64,000 bases of DNA from Ohtaekwangia koreensis (GTDB lineage: Bacteria > Bacteroidota > Bacteroidia > Cytophagales > Cyclobacteriaceae): assembly GCF_900167975.1 (NCBI RefSeq), contig NZ_FUZU01000003.1:930001-994000 (forward strand), read 5' to 3'. Every line of letters begins with the position of its first letter. Within the stretch, counting starts at the first letter, position 1. Positions 14,420 through 23,582 of this stretch are shown here, one piece after another. The translations under genes and the position numbers were made by a program. Below the pieces are notes generated by a model. That model ran no database searches. It was not told the origin of the DNA and was given only the letters and a program-made list of their open reading frames with translations.

Positions 14420-17332
14420 ATGTTTTCACGAATAATATTGTCCAGCCTGTCCATGTTGATGGTTGCGCTCCTGAGCACCGGATTTTTCAATATAGAGAAG
14501 AGTGGGGTTTCGGGTATCGGATCTGACAGCGACTCAACTCTGGCGCGTCACTTCAAACAACCGCCACAACAATATGGCATTCGTTGCTGGTGGTGGTGGC
14601 TGAATGGCAATGTTACGAAGGAAGCTATAACACGTGACCTTGAAGAAATGAAGCTGAAAGGCTTTAGCGGTGCATGTATAGTAGATGCTGGTGGCCAGAC
14701 ACAACAAGGGAATGGTGATGTACCGGAAGGGCCTATGTTTGGGAGTAATGCGTGGCGTGATTTATTTGTTCATGCTATAAAAGAAGCAAATCGTCTCGGA
14801 CTCGTGATCAGCCTTAACATTCAGAGTGGATGGAATTTAGGAGGACCCGATGTTACTCCGGAAGAAGCAACCAAACATATTACATGGTCTGAACTTACCG
14901 TGACAGGACCATTGAAAACAACGCAACCTCTCCCCTTACCTCCTGTGCATGATAATTACTATAAAGATATAGTGGTAATCGCATTTCCGAAAAGATATAT
15001 ACCTGCAGAGCGTGCACCTATCAGAAGCCTGGACGTGAAAGCTGCTTTTAAGGAAGGAAGTCGTTCCGGGTATGATACAGAAAAATTACTGGATGATGTT
15101 CCGTCTTCTATACATGAAGAAGATGCTGTTCTTCGCGATATCGTTGTGCTTCACAATAAGCTTGACGCGAATGGAAAACTGCAATGGCAGGTACCGGCAG
15201 GTGAATGGACCATCATGCGCTTTGGTTTTACCACCAGTGGAGCAGAAGTTTCAACGTCCAGCGGAAAATGGCAGGGCCGCGTCATTGACTATATGAACGC
15301 TAAATACTTTAATCGGTATTGGGACACTTTCGTGGATCCATTGCTTCAATCGATCGGTCCGATGGCAGGCACTACACTTCGCTACTTGCAAACGGATAGC
15401 TGGGAATGCGGTGGTATAAATTGGTCCGATCAATTTGCAGAAGAATTTAAAAAACGCAGAGGGTATGATCTATATACCTATTTGCCGATAGCAGCGGGCA
15501 AGATCATTGAGAATCGTGAGGTGAGCAATGCATTCCTGGCGGACTTTCGTAAAACTATAGGAGACTGCATAGCAGACAATCATTACCGTGTCTTCTCGGA
15601 GCGTGCAGCGAAATATAGCATCGGCATTCAACCGGAATCTGCGGGGCCGCATGCAGGACCATTGGACGGCCTGAAAAATTATGGATTCAATGAAATTATG
15701 ATGAGTGAATTCTGGTCGCCCTCGCCACACCGCTCACGCCATGAAGAACGCTTTTTTGTTAAACAGGCATCGAGTGCAGCACATATATATAATAAACAGC
15801 TTGTCGGTGCAGAGTCCTTTACTACCATCGGCAGACATTGGAATGATGTACCGTGGGCAACCATGAAGCCTGCATTCGATCATGAAGTTTGCTCCGGTCT
15901 CAACCTGGTCGTGTTGCATACGTTCACATGCTCTCCGAAAGAAATGGGACTTCCCGGTCAGGAATATTTTGCCGGCACGCACATCAATCCAAACATAACG
16001 TGGTGGCATCTTTCAAAAACCTTTTTCGATTATCTAAAGCGATGTCAATATATACAACAACAGCCCGGCACCACGGTAACGGATATACTATATTATTATG
16101 GCGATCACGTACCCAACATTGGTCACCTCAAAGAACATGATCCTGCCAATGTATTACCAGGCTACGATTATGATCTTATCAACGAAGACCGGCTTTTGGC
16201 GCTAGAGGTAAAAGATAGTAAGATCGTACTGCCTCATGGTGTCTCTTATCGCGCATTGGTATTGCCTACGCATAAAGTATTATCACTTGCAGCATTGCGT
16301 AAGATCAAAACACTGGCGAGCAACGGAGCCATCATTATAGGTGCAAGGCCTGAACGCCTTGTTAGTCTCTCCGGAAATCCGGGAAGTACAACCGAATTTA
16401 AAAACATTGTCAGTGAACTATGGGGTAATGGTATAGATACGGTTGGAGCAAAGAACATTGGTACCGGGAAAATCATCTGGGGAAAAGCTGTACGGGATGT
16501 ACTGGCAGAAAACGGAGTACCTCCCGATTTCAGTGTTATCAACAATGAGAAGAATGGAAATTTCGACTATATACATCGCGTTGTCAACGGTGACGATATA
16601 TATTTTGTAAGCAGTCAGAACCAGGCGGAGTCTGCCGCAAGCTTTTCATTTCGCACCACTGGAAAACAGCCTGAACTGTGGGACGCTGTAACCGGTACTA
16701 TACAAACAGCAAAGGCTTTCCGTGAAGAAAATGGGAGAACTATACTTCCATTAGAATTCGATCCCTATGGCTCTATGTTTGTTGTCTTTCGCAATAACGC
16801 AAAACCATCTACAGCGGGTACATCTACGACCAATGCTTTACACTATAAGAATGTACTGAACGTAAAGGGGCCCTGGAAAGTAAAACTGGACACATCTATG
16901 GGAGTACCTGCATCGCTAAACCTTGATACGCTTACAAGTTTAACACAACGCCTTGAAGCGGGTGTGGTAAATTACTCAGGCAAAATTATATATACCTCAG
17001 CATTTGATTTCCCCAAATCCAAAAAGGACACCCGGTATTTCATTATACTTGGAAATATACAGGATGTCGGGATTGCCCGGATAAAACTAAACGGTGAGGA
17101 GATTGGTGTGACGTGGACGCCTCCATTTAGAATGGAGGTAACCAAACAGCTTCGGAAGAAGGGAAATCAATTGGAGATAGAAGTTGTAAATTCATGGCGA
17201 AACAGACTGGTGGGTGATCGTGGGCTACCTGCCGATAAAAGATATACTCAAACCAATATCACCATCAAACCAGAATGGCAACGGTTGGATGCAGGGTTAC
17301 TCGGACCGGTACATCTTGCGACAGGTAATTGA
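14420..17332 (+). CDS. GH106-like alpha-L-rhamnosidase
   Basis: A 970-residue exported glycoside hydrolase. After a hydrophobic leader (1-22) comes the characteristic GH106 opening (RCWWWWLNGNVTKEAITRDL), a long catalytic (beta/alpha)8 region with LRYLQTDSWECGGINWS and GIQPESAGPHAGPLDG, and C-terminal beta-sandwich domains ending in the galactose-binding-like segment with VEVVNSWRNRLVGDRGLP. GH106 enzymes remove terminal alpha-L-rhamnose from rhamnogalacturonan and related glycans (family knowledge). It has no SusCD genes beside it but is in the same window as GH43, GH105 and DUF4038 genes. It is transcribed alone. Confidence 0.85.
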   Translation: MFSRIILSSLSMLMVALLSTGFFNIEKSGVSGIGSDSDSTLARHFKQPPQQYGIRCWWWWLNGNVTKEAITRDLEEMKLKGFSGACIVDAGGQTQQGNGDVPEGPMFGSNAWRDLFVHAIKEANRLGLVISLNIQSGWNLGGPDVTPEEATKHITWSELTVTGPLKTTQPLPLPPVHDNYYKDIVVIAFPKRYIPAERAPIRSLDVKAAFKEGSRSGYDTEKLLDDVPSSIHEEDAVLRDIVVLHNKLDANGKLQWQVPAGEWTIMRFGFTTSGAEVSTSSGKWQGRVIDYMNAKYFNRYWDTFVDPLLQSIGPMAGTTLRYLQTDSWECGGINWSDQFAEEFKKRRGYDLYTYLPIAAGKIIENREVSNAFLADFRKTIGDCIADNHYRVFSERAAKYSIGIQPESAGPHAGPLDGLKNYGFNEIMMSEFWSPSPHRSRHEERFFVKQASSAAHIYNKQLVGAESFTTIGRHWNDVPWATMKPAFDHEVCSGLNLVVLHTFTCSPKEMGLPGQEYFAGTHINPNITWWHLSKTFFDYLKRCQYIQQQPGTTVTDILYYYGDHVPNIGHLKEHDPANVLPGYDYDLINEDRLLALEVKDSKIVLPHGVSYRALVLPTHKVLSLAALRKIKTLASNGAIIIGARPERLVSLSGNPGSTTEFKNIVSELWGNGIDTVGAKNIGTGKIIWGKAVRDVLAENGVPPDFSVINNEKNGNFDYIHRVVNGDDIYFVSSQNQAESAASFSFRTTGKQPELWDAVTGTIQTAKAFREENGRTILPLEFDPYGSMFVVFRNNAKPSTAGTSTTNALHYKNVLNVKGPWKVKLDTSMGVPASLNLDTLTSLTQRLEAGVVNYSGKIIYTSAFDFPKSKKDTRYFIILGNIQDVGIARIKLNGEEIGVTWTPPFRMEVTKQLRKKGNQLEIEVVNSWRNRLVGDRGLPADKRYTQTNITIKPEWQRLDAGLLGPVHLATGN

Positions 17333-17415
17333 TATCGCAGTAAAAAGTTATGGATTGTTATTGACCTCATCAACCTATATACATTCATATGATGATAAAT
17401 CTCTACACACCATAA

Positions 17416-17449
17416 AAAGCATGCTTTGTTTTAAAGAAGCAAATGCTTT
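17416..17449 (+). terminator. Hairpin after the GH106 gene
   Basis: AAAGCATGCTT (17416-17426) pairs with AAGC/ATGCTTT (17437-17440 and 17443-17449) with a 2-nt bulge. It lies 84 bp past the GH106 stop. Only a short T-rich stretch follows. Confidence 0.45.
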
Positions 17450-17511
17450 CTGCAACGGGCACGACATTTCTATACTCTACATGAATTCATAACACTTCAA
17501 CAAAATATAGT

Positions 17512-18255
17512 ATGCGCGCTGAAAGTAATCTTACCACTTCGTACGATCAGCAGGTTCAGAAAGAACTTTCGCAGTGGCAAAAGCGCATGCAAAAAAAACC
17601 TTCTTTCCTGAACAGGTTCTCCAAGACCACACAGGAACGGATCAATCGCATCATTCCTGAAAAAATACATGGAACCATTACTACCGCGATCAAACAAATG
17701 ACACGCGCGCTGATTTTTGGTATTGGTATAACTTCGAGTAAACCTTTGGTTCTCGCCACACTACAAGAACGGGAAGCAGCTGTATTGGAAACGATTCGCA
17801 AACATCGGAATACGGCTACTGCTGAAGGCGCTATTACCGGTGCCGGAGGACTGCTACTCGGACTAGCAGACTTTCCAATCTGGCTTACTATCAAAATGAA
17901 AATGCTGTTTGACATCGCAGCACTATATGGCGTTGATGTAAAGGATTACAAAGAACGTATATATCTGCTTCATATTTTTCAGCTTACGTTTTCCAGTCAA
18001 CAACACCGTAACAGAATCTATACTACAATAGCAAATTGGGAAAAAGAAAAACTTCTCTTGCCAAACGATACTAATCAATTTGACTGGCGCAGCTTTCAAC
18101 AAGAGTATCGTGACTATATTGACATTGCTAAACTTCTACAACTCGTGCCTGGCATTGGCGCGGTGGTAGGAGCATACGTTAATCACAGGCTCACGGCCAA
18201 GCTGGGCAAATATGCGATGAATGCTTTTCGGATGAGGATGATTCCTTCTCTATAA
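17512..18255 (+). CDS. EcsC family protein
   Basis: A 247-residue protein of the EcsC family, whose molecular function is not settled. It shows the basic N-terminus, a central glycine/alanine-rich hydrophobic segment (AEGAITGAGGLLLGLADFP, about 102-120) and a second one (LVPGIGAVVGAYVNHRLTAKLG, about 205-226), with an HRNRIYTTIANWEKEK linker. The segments could associate with the membrane. There is no signal peptide. It lies 179 bp after the GH106 stop and just upstream of the two-component pair; the first TTCAGAAT tandem box begins 9 bp after its stop. Confidence 0.8.
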   Translation: MRAESNLTTSYDQQVQKELSQWQKRMQKKPSFLNRFSKTTQERINRIIPEKIHGTITTAIKQMTRALIFGIGITSSKPLVLATLQEREAAVLETIRKHRNTATAEGAITGAGGLLLGLADFPIWLTIKMKMLFDIAALYGVDVKDYKERIYLLHIFQLTFSSQQHRNRIYTTIANWEKEKLLLPNDTNQFDWRSFQQEYRDYIDIAKLLQLVPGIGAVVGAYVNHRLTAKLGKYAMNAFRMRMIPSL

Positions 18256-18263
18256 ATATCCAG

Positions 18264-18282
18264 TTCAGGATTTATTCAGAAT
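18264..18282 (+). promoter_or_regulatory. Tandem 11-bp-phased box 1 (TTCAGGAT-N3-TTCAGAAT)
   Basis: Direct repeats at 18264-18271 and 18275-18282, one helical turn apart, as is typical for OmpR/PhoB-type regulators. It lies 111 bp upstream of the response-regulator gene. A single further copy of ATTCAGAAT sits at 18383-18391, 1 nt short of the start codon. Confidence 0.6.
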
Positions 18283-18392
18283 CCTTGTTGAATTTTACTC
18301 CTGTTCCAGAATACAAGACGTGACCGTTAAACTACTGGATTCCAAACACGCTTTATGGTATATTTCCAGCGGATATTACGCTATTCAGAATT

Positions 18393-19067
18393 ATGAAAGT
18401 GCTTATTGTTGAAGATGAAATTGAGCTTGCTCAAAGCATGGCCAAGTTTTTGGGTTCTGAATCTTTCATATGTGAACAGGCCCATTATTACGATACAGCA
18501 CTTGATAAAATTACGGTTCACGATTACGATTGTATCTTATTGGATATTTCTTTGCCTGACGGAAACGGTCTTCTGCTTCTGGAGAAATTAAAAGCTCTCA
18601 AGAAAAATAACGGAGTAATTATTGTCTCTGCTAAAAATTCCATCGATGACAAAATCAATGGCCTGAACCTGGGAGCTGACGACTACCTGGCAAAGCCGTT
18701 TCACATGGCAGAACTTGCTGCACGGGTACAAGCCGTTGTACGAAGAAGATTATTCAACGGTCGCGATATACTTGAATTCAATGAGATAAAAATCGATACT
18801 GCGGCCATGGCGGTCACGATATCGGAGAAAGCAGTACCCCTCACACGAAAAGAGTATGAACTGCTGATATTCCTGCTGTCCAATAAAAATAAAGTCATCT
18901 CCAAAAATGCTATAGCGGAGCATTTAACCGGAGATATAGCAGAAGTAATGGATAACTTTGACTTTATATACGCGCACATAAAAAATCTAAAAAAGAAATT
19001 AGCCGATGCCGGGTGTCCGGATTATATTAAAACGATCTACGGACTAGGATATAAATTTACCACATGA
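18393..19067 (+). CDS. OmpR-family response regulator
   Basis: A 224-residue two-component regulator. The receiver domain (1-118) has the acidic pocket VEDE (6-9), phosphoacceptor Asp51 in ILLDISLPDG, a Ser in VSAKN and Lys in LAKPF. The C-terminal winged helix (about 125-224) includes LTRKEYELLIFLLSNKN and ends IYGLGYKF, as in OmpR/PhoB. Its stop overlaps the kinase start by 4 nt (ATGA), so the two are coupled. The tandem TTCAG boxes around this operon are its likely DNA sites, suggesting autoregulation and control of the LTA-synthase-like gene. Confidence 0.92.
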   Translation: MKVLIVEDEIELAQSMAKFLGSESFICEQAHYYDTALDKITVHDYDCILLDISLPDGNGLLLLEKLKALKKNNGVIIVSAKNSIDDKINGLNLGADDYLAKPFHMAELAARVQAVVRRRLFNGRDILEFNEIKIDTAAMAVTISEKAVPLTRKEYELLIFLLSNKNKVISKNAIAEHLTGDIAEVMDNFDFIYAHIKNLKKKLADAGCPDYIKTIYGLGYKFTT

Positions 19068-20332
19068 GGTTACTAAATGTAAATCTGAGAAGTTTCCTAT
19101 ATTATTCATTATTACTGGTACTTATCGGAGTGCCCTTATTCTTCATCACCATTCGGGAAATCCTCGAACAAGAGATCGATAAAACACTGCATCTTCAACG
19201 CGAAGAGTTCATCAACCACTTACGCAACTATGAATATTTGGAAGACCTTGAAGTGGATCTCCACGTCTTTGATGAACTTGCATATGACATCAGCATTCAA
19301 CCGGCATCGTCCGGCAGTAAAGATGAATTCTATGAAACCACTTCCCTTTATGATAGCATCGATCGTGAGGCAAAACCCTATCGCGTAGCAACTTCTTACT
19401 TTATTGTTAAAGGTAAGTGGTATAAACTCATCATGCGCATGTCGCTTGTAGAAAGCGAAGATCTGGTTTTGGTGATTGGCCTCGTTCAAACTTTGTTAGT
19501 CTTATTTTTGCTCGGTGGTTTCTTATTGATCAACCGCTCGCTGTCCAAAAAAATCTGGCAACCATTTTATAAAACACTTACCAAACTAAAAGCATATGAA
19601 CTGAATAAATCTGAATCGTTTCAATATGAAGAAACGCGAATCGATGAGTTCGATGATCTGAATGCCGCCATACGTTCACTTACTAATAAGAACATGGAAG
19701 TATTTCAGCAGCAAAAAGAATTTATTGAGAATGCATCACACGAACTGCAAACACCACTCGCCATTTTACAATCCAAGCTTGACTTGTTGATGCAAGATGA
19801 AGCATTAACTGAAGAACAAGCTGCATTGGTAAAAGACATGACCAATACAAACCAACGTCTCTCTAAATTAAACAAGAGCTTGCTGCTGCTTTCCAAAATA
19901 GAAAACCAACAGTTCATTGATAAAGAAGACGTTGATATAACGCAGATACTGCGTGATACAATTTTGAATTACCAGGAACTCACAGCAACCACAGCTCCGA
20001 ATATTTTAACGACTTCACCATTTATACTTCAGGGAAACAAAGTACTTTTGGAAATCCTGGTCAACAACCTCGTACTAAATGCATTTCAGCATACAACACA
20101 TCACGACCAAATTAAAATCAAGCTACAAGATGGAATTCTCACCATCGAAAATCCGGGAGAACCCTTTAAGCAAGGCTCAGAAAAAATATTTGAAAGATTT
20201 CATAAAGAAAGCACCAACCGCTCCAGCACGGGCCTTGGATTGGCAATTGTAAAAAAAATATGCGACCTCTCGGGGTATAATCTTACATATGCATATCAAT
20301 CGGGGGCGCACTATTTTAGAGTAAAATTCTGA
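19064..20332 (+). CDS. Sensor histidine kinase partner of the OmpR-type regulator
   Basis: A 422-residue membrane kinase: helix 1 (about 11-28), an acidic periplasmic sensor domain (about 29-135), helix 2 (about 138-160), then HisKA with the phospho-His motif ENASHELQTPLAILQSK (about 223-240) and an HATPase domain with NNLVLNAFQH, ENPGEPF and TGLGLAIVKKIC. No HAMP is obvious, though the KAYELNKSE linker is in its place. Overlap with the regulator gene makes the pair certain. The signal is unknown. The genes under the shared box motif point to envelope lipid or polymer stress. Confidence 0.9.
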   Translation: MRLLNVNLRSFLYYSLLLVLIGVPLFFITIREILEQEIDKTLHLQREEFINHLRNYEYLEDLEVDLHVFDELAYDISIQPASSGSKDEFYETTSLYDSIDREAKPYRVATSYFIVKGKWYKLIMRMSLVESEDLVLVIGLVQTLLVLFLLGGFLLINRSLSKKIWQPFYKTLTKLKAYELNKSESFQYEETRIDEFDDLNAAIRSLTNKNMEVFQQQKEFIENASHELQTPLAILQSKLDLLMQDEALTEEQAALVKDMTNTNQRLSKLNKSLLLLSKIENQQFIDKEDVDITQILRDTILNYQELTATTAPNILTTSPFILQGNKVLLEILVNNLVLNAFQHTTHHDQIKIKLQDGILTIENPGEPFKQGSEKIFERFHKESTNRSSTGLGLAIVKKICDLSGYNLTYAYQSGAHYFRVKF

Positions 20333-20351
20333 TTCAGAATTTCTTCAGAAT
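20333..20351 (+). promoter_or_regulatory. Tandem 11-bp-phased box 2 (TTCAGAAT-N3-TTCAGAAT)
   Basis: Two identical octamers at 20333-20340 and 20344-20351, starting at the base after the kinase gene's stop codon. This is the most perfect of the three copies. It is 217 bp upstream of the LTA-synthase-like gene and may act as a distal site with box 3. Confidence 0.6.
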
Positions 20352-20512
20352 TATTACAAGTCTTTTTTCTTAAAGTCTTTAGCCCTTAATGGTGTATATT
20401 CATTTAAAATATACCCGCTAAAAATCGGTAACAACTTACATAACTATAGTATTCCACATATTATACTCCCGTTACAAGATAAATATATAGCATTGCCATA
20501 GTAAAATAAACG

Positions 20513-20531
20513 TTCAGATTAAATTCAGAAT
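20513..20531 (+). promoter_or_regulatory. Tandem 11-bp-phased box 3 (TTCAGATT-N3-TTCAGAAT)
   Basis: Octamers at 20513-20520 and 20524-20531, 37 bp upstream of the LTA-synthase-like start. A weak -7-like TAGGTTGA follows at 20534-20541, so the box would sit where the -33 region normally is, the position expected for an activator. Confidence 0.6.
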
Positions 20532-20567
20532 CTATAGGTTGATTTGCAGGGTAAATACTTCTGATCA

Positions 20568-22505
20568 ATGTCTACCAAAAAATCAATCGCTGCCTTTCTG
20601 CAACGATTCACCAAAAGCCGGTTCAGCAACCTTCTTCTTCTTATCGGATTGCTCGTCAGCATTTCAATGATCACACGCGTAGTGTTCCTGATCCAATCAA
20701 TCCAGGGAGTTGATATAACAATCCTCAATATAGCAGGCATCTTTATACTGGGACTTTTTTACGACCTTATCAACGCAAGTTATTTCATTATACCCTTATT
20801 GTTCTATATATGGATCACGCCACAACGTATATATTCAAAAGCGTGGAGTAAATATATACTTTACGGATTCTTCTCTCTATTAACATTTATTCTCTTGTTC
20901 AATGCAGTTGCAGAGTGGTTCTTTTGGGATGAGTTCGGTGCGCGCTACAACTTTATAGCGGTAGATTACCTGGTTTATACCAATGAAGTATTAGGGAATA
21001 TTAAAGAATCCTATCCGGTTGCCTGGATTGTCGCTGGTGTTATTACGCTCTGTCTTCTTCTTCAATACGCATTACGAAACCGGATCAGAACTACCGATAC
21101 GTTGCCTATGAGCTTGAAAAAAAGAAGCAGCATTGCTCTTGTATTCATTCTCCTGCCTATAACTTTCTTTTTTACCGTAACAAACCGCGGCCATCATTTT
21201 AGCAGCAACGCGTATGTAAATGAACTTGCAGCGAACGGTATGTATGAACTCTTTGCTGCTTACCGAAACAATGAACTTAACTACGAACAGTTTTATAAAA
21301 AAATACCGAATGAAGAATCATTTATAGAAGTAAAAAAACTTATTCATACAGCAGAGTCACAATATATATCGAATGAAAAGCACGATCTCACTCGTAAAGT
21401 AACACATAGCGGGAAGGAAAAAAGGCTCAACGTGGTATTGATCTCGGTAGAAAGTCTGAGCGCAGATTTTATGAGCACCTTCGGAAGCACAAAAGGGATT
21501 ACACCTTTTCTGGATTCATTGGCTACACAAAGTCTGTTATTCACAAAGGTATATGCCACCGGCACGCGCACCGTTCGCGGCCTCGAAGCATTATCGCTGT
21601 GTGTACCACCTACACCGGGCCAGTCCATTGTAAGAAGACCACACAACGAGCACATGTCATCGTTGGGAAAAATCTTCGAGCAAAAAGGTTATGAAAGCAA
21701 ATTCATCTATGGAGGCTACGGCTATTTTGACAATATGGGCTACTTCTTTGCAAACAATAGTTATAGTGTCGTTGACCGTAATGAATTGAAGGATGAAGAA
21801 ATTGACTATGAAAATATATGGGGTGTTGCTGACGAAAATCTTTTTACACTTACGCAACACGAAATAGAAAAAACCATCGCCGCTGGCAAACCTGTATTTG
21901 CTCATGTCATGACAACGTCTAATCATCGCCCGTATACATATCCCGAGGGACGCATCAATATACCCTCGCATACATGCCGGGAAGGTGCAGTGAAATATAC
22001 CGACTATGCAATTGGCAAATTCATCAAATCTTGCAGCCATAAAAGCTGGTTTGCCAATACAGTCTTTGTGATCATCGCAGACCACTGCGCGTCCAGTGCC
22101 GGGAAATCAGAATTACCAATTCAGAAATATCATATACCATTATTAATCTATTCACCATCAAATATACCGGCATCACATATGGACAGACTTATGAGCCAGA
22201 TCGACCTGGGCCCTACCCTGCTTGGCTTGCTGAACTTTTCGTATACCAGTAAATTTTATGGTTACGATATATTTGCGCTGGAACCGGGACGCGAACGGAT
22301 CTTCATCAGCACGTATCAGAGTCTTGGGTATGTACGCGACAATAAACTGATCGTACTATCTCCTCAACAGAAAGAGCAAACCTTCCTGGTAAATTTCAAA
22401 ACTAATTCACTTAGTCCAATAGCCAATGACAGTAAACTGACCCGTGAGGCAATTTCATGGTATCAATCGGCAAGTTATGCGTTCCGCAAAGGACTTATGC
22501 ATTAG
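20568..22505 (+). CDS. LTA-synthase-family membrane phosphotransferase
   Basis: A 645-residue protein with about five N-terminal helices (20-210) and an extracytoplasmic sulfatase-fold domain. Metal/catalytic positions visible: Glu295 in VVLISVESLSADF, Thr335 in GTRTVRGLEALSL, and the distal metal motif FVIIADHCA. The family transfers phosphoglycerol or phosphoethanolamine from phospholipid headgroups to an acceptor; in Gram-negative Bacteroidota the acceptor is unclear. It is monocistronic or leads into the two PAP2 genes (60 bp and 252 bp gaps). Boxes 2 and 3 upstream suggest control by the neighbouring two-component system. Confidence 0.88.
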   Translation: MSTKKSIAAFLQRFTKSRFSNLLLLIGLLVSISMITRVVFLIQSIQGVDITILNIAGIFILGLFYDLINASYFIIPLLFYIWITPQRIYSKAWSKYILYGFFSLLTFILLFNAVAEWFFWDEFGARYNFIAVDYLVYTNEVLGNIKESYPVAWIVAGVITLCLLLQYALRNRIRTTDTLPMSLKKRSSIALVFILLPITFFFTVTNRGHHFSSNAYVNELAANGMYELFAAYRNNELNYEQFYKKIPNEESFIEVKKLIHTAESQYISNEKHDLTRKVTHSGKEKRLNVVLISVESLSADFMSTFGSTKGITPFLDSLATQSLLFTKVYATGTRTVRGLEALSLCVPPTPGQSIVRRPHNEHMSSLGKIFEQKGYESKFIYGGYGYFDNMGYFFANNSYSVVDRNELKDEEIDYENIWGVADENLFTLTQHEIEKTIAAGKPVFAHVMTTSNHRPYTYPEGRINIPSHTCREGAVKYTDYAIGKFIKSCSHKSWFANTVFVIIADHCASSAGKSELPIQKYHIPLLIYSPSNIPASHMDRLMSQIDLGPTLLGLLNFSYTSKFYGYDIFALEPGRERIFISTYQSLGYVRDNKLIVLSPQQKEQTFLVNFKTNSLSPIANDSKLTREAISWYQSASYAFRKGLMH

Positions 22506-22565
22506 TATACATATTAACTGATAACATAACAATATTTCAAATCCGTAATCTATATACTTATTCAT

Positions 22566-23330
22566 ATGAAATATGGTATCCTGATCGTTCTTCTCTTGCG
22601 TATCTCGCTATGCTTTGGTCAATACAATCTGCGAAGCAAGAACTATACGTCCATCAACCTTACTTTACAGAAAGAACCAATACATAAAAAAAACGTATGG
22701 CTGCAGGCAACATATGTACCACTCACGCTTGTGGCACTGGGTGCTTTAAGTACACAGAACAATAACATCATCGACCGGCACGAGATCCGTGAAGAGAGAA
22801 ATGAATATACACCAACCTTTCACCACAAGGCCGATAATTATTTACAGTTTGCTCCTATACTGGCAGTATATGGTTTGAATGCTGTTGGTATAAAAGGGAA
22901 AAATACCATGGCAAACCGCACAGCCATTTTAATAAAAGCAGAATTGATCATGACAGCTTTAACATTTTCATTAAAGAAGATAACAGCAGTGCCCAGACCC
23001 GATACTGGTCATCCTACATCATTTCCGTCCGGGCATACGGCACAAGCATTTGCTGCAGCAACCTTTATGGCAAAGGAGTATGGTGACCAAAGTATATGGT
23101 ACCCCATCGGGGCGTATACCGTTGCTACAGGTATCGGTGCTATGCGGATCTTGAACAATCGCCATTGGATATCCGATGTGCTGGCCGGAGCCGGGATTGG
23201 TATATTGGCTACCAACATCGCGTACCTTACACATGGCTATAAATGGGGAAGCAAGAGAAAAAATACAATGATTGTGCCTTCGTATAGCGGATCTGCAGCA
23301 GGATTATATATCCGCTACCAGTTCCGGTAG
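22566..23330 (+). CDS. PAP2-family phosphatase, first tandem copy
   Basis: A 254-residue exported or membrane phosphatase. It has a signal peptide (1-19, ending CFGQ) and the three PAP2 motifs: KKITAVPRP (motif 1), FPSGHTAQAF (motif 2) and RILNNRHWISDVLAG (motif 3), with the catalytic His in place. PAP2 enzymes remove phosphate from lipids such as undecaprenyl pyrophosphate, phosphatidate or lipid A. It has few transmembrane helices, closer to the periplasmic/outer-membrane type. The downstream gene at 23583 is a close paralogue of the same length. Location after an LTA-synthase-like gene suggests recycling or trimming of the lipid by-products. Confidence 0.87.
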   Translation: MKYGILIVLLLRISLCFGQYNLRSKNYTSINLTLQKEPIHKKNVWLQATYVPLTLVALGALSTQNNNIIDRHEIREERNEYTPTFHHKADNYLQFAPILAVYGLNAVGIKGKNTMANRTAILIKAELIMTALTFSLKKITAVPRPDTGHPTSFPSGHTAQAFAAATFMAKEYGDQSIWYPIGAYTVATGIGAMRILNNRHWISDVLAGAGIGILATNIAYLTHGYKWGSKRKNTMIVPSYSGSAAGLYIRYQFR

Positions 23331-23537
23331 GTATAAACACTGAATACCCCATCCACAGTGAGCGTTGTGGCAGGTAAAAAATTGGGGCAATTTGGCCTGT
23401 TCTTTGCTTTTATGCGAAGCAAAAAGATTCAAAAATCTGCATTTTGGACAAGCTAATGCATACTATAATTCCTTTTTGGAAGTTATGATGCATGTACTTT
23501 TCAGATTTAGTTTTCCCTTTTTCAATTAACAAATGAT

Positions 23538-23561
23538 GCGTATCTTGATACCTTGATACGC
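23538..23561 (+). promoter_or_regulatory. Hairpin GCGTATC/GATACGC in the 5' region of the second PAP2 gene
   Basis: A 7-bp stem with a 10-nt loop that contains a third GATAC, so it can re-pair. It lies 21 bp before the ATG at 23583 and would be in the leader. The rest of the 252-bp gap (23331-23582) holds only a weak TTTGCTT/AAGCAAA hairpin at 23403-23423 and a single TTCAGATT at 23500-23507. Confidence 0.3.
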
Positions 23562-23582
23562 CCGGGAATCAGCGACAGCATT

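Noticed and set aside
23500-23507. TTCAGATT before the second PAP2 gene as a fourth regulator box
   Set aside because: No second octamer lies 11 bp away, so it lacks the tandem form of the three accepted boxes.
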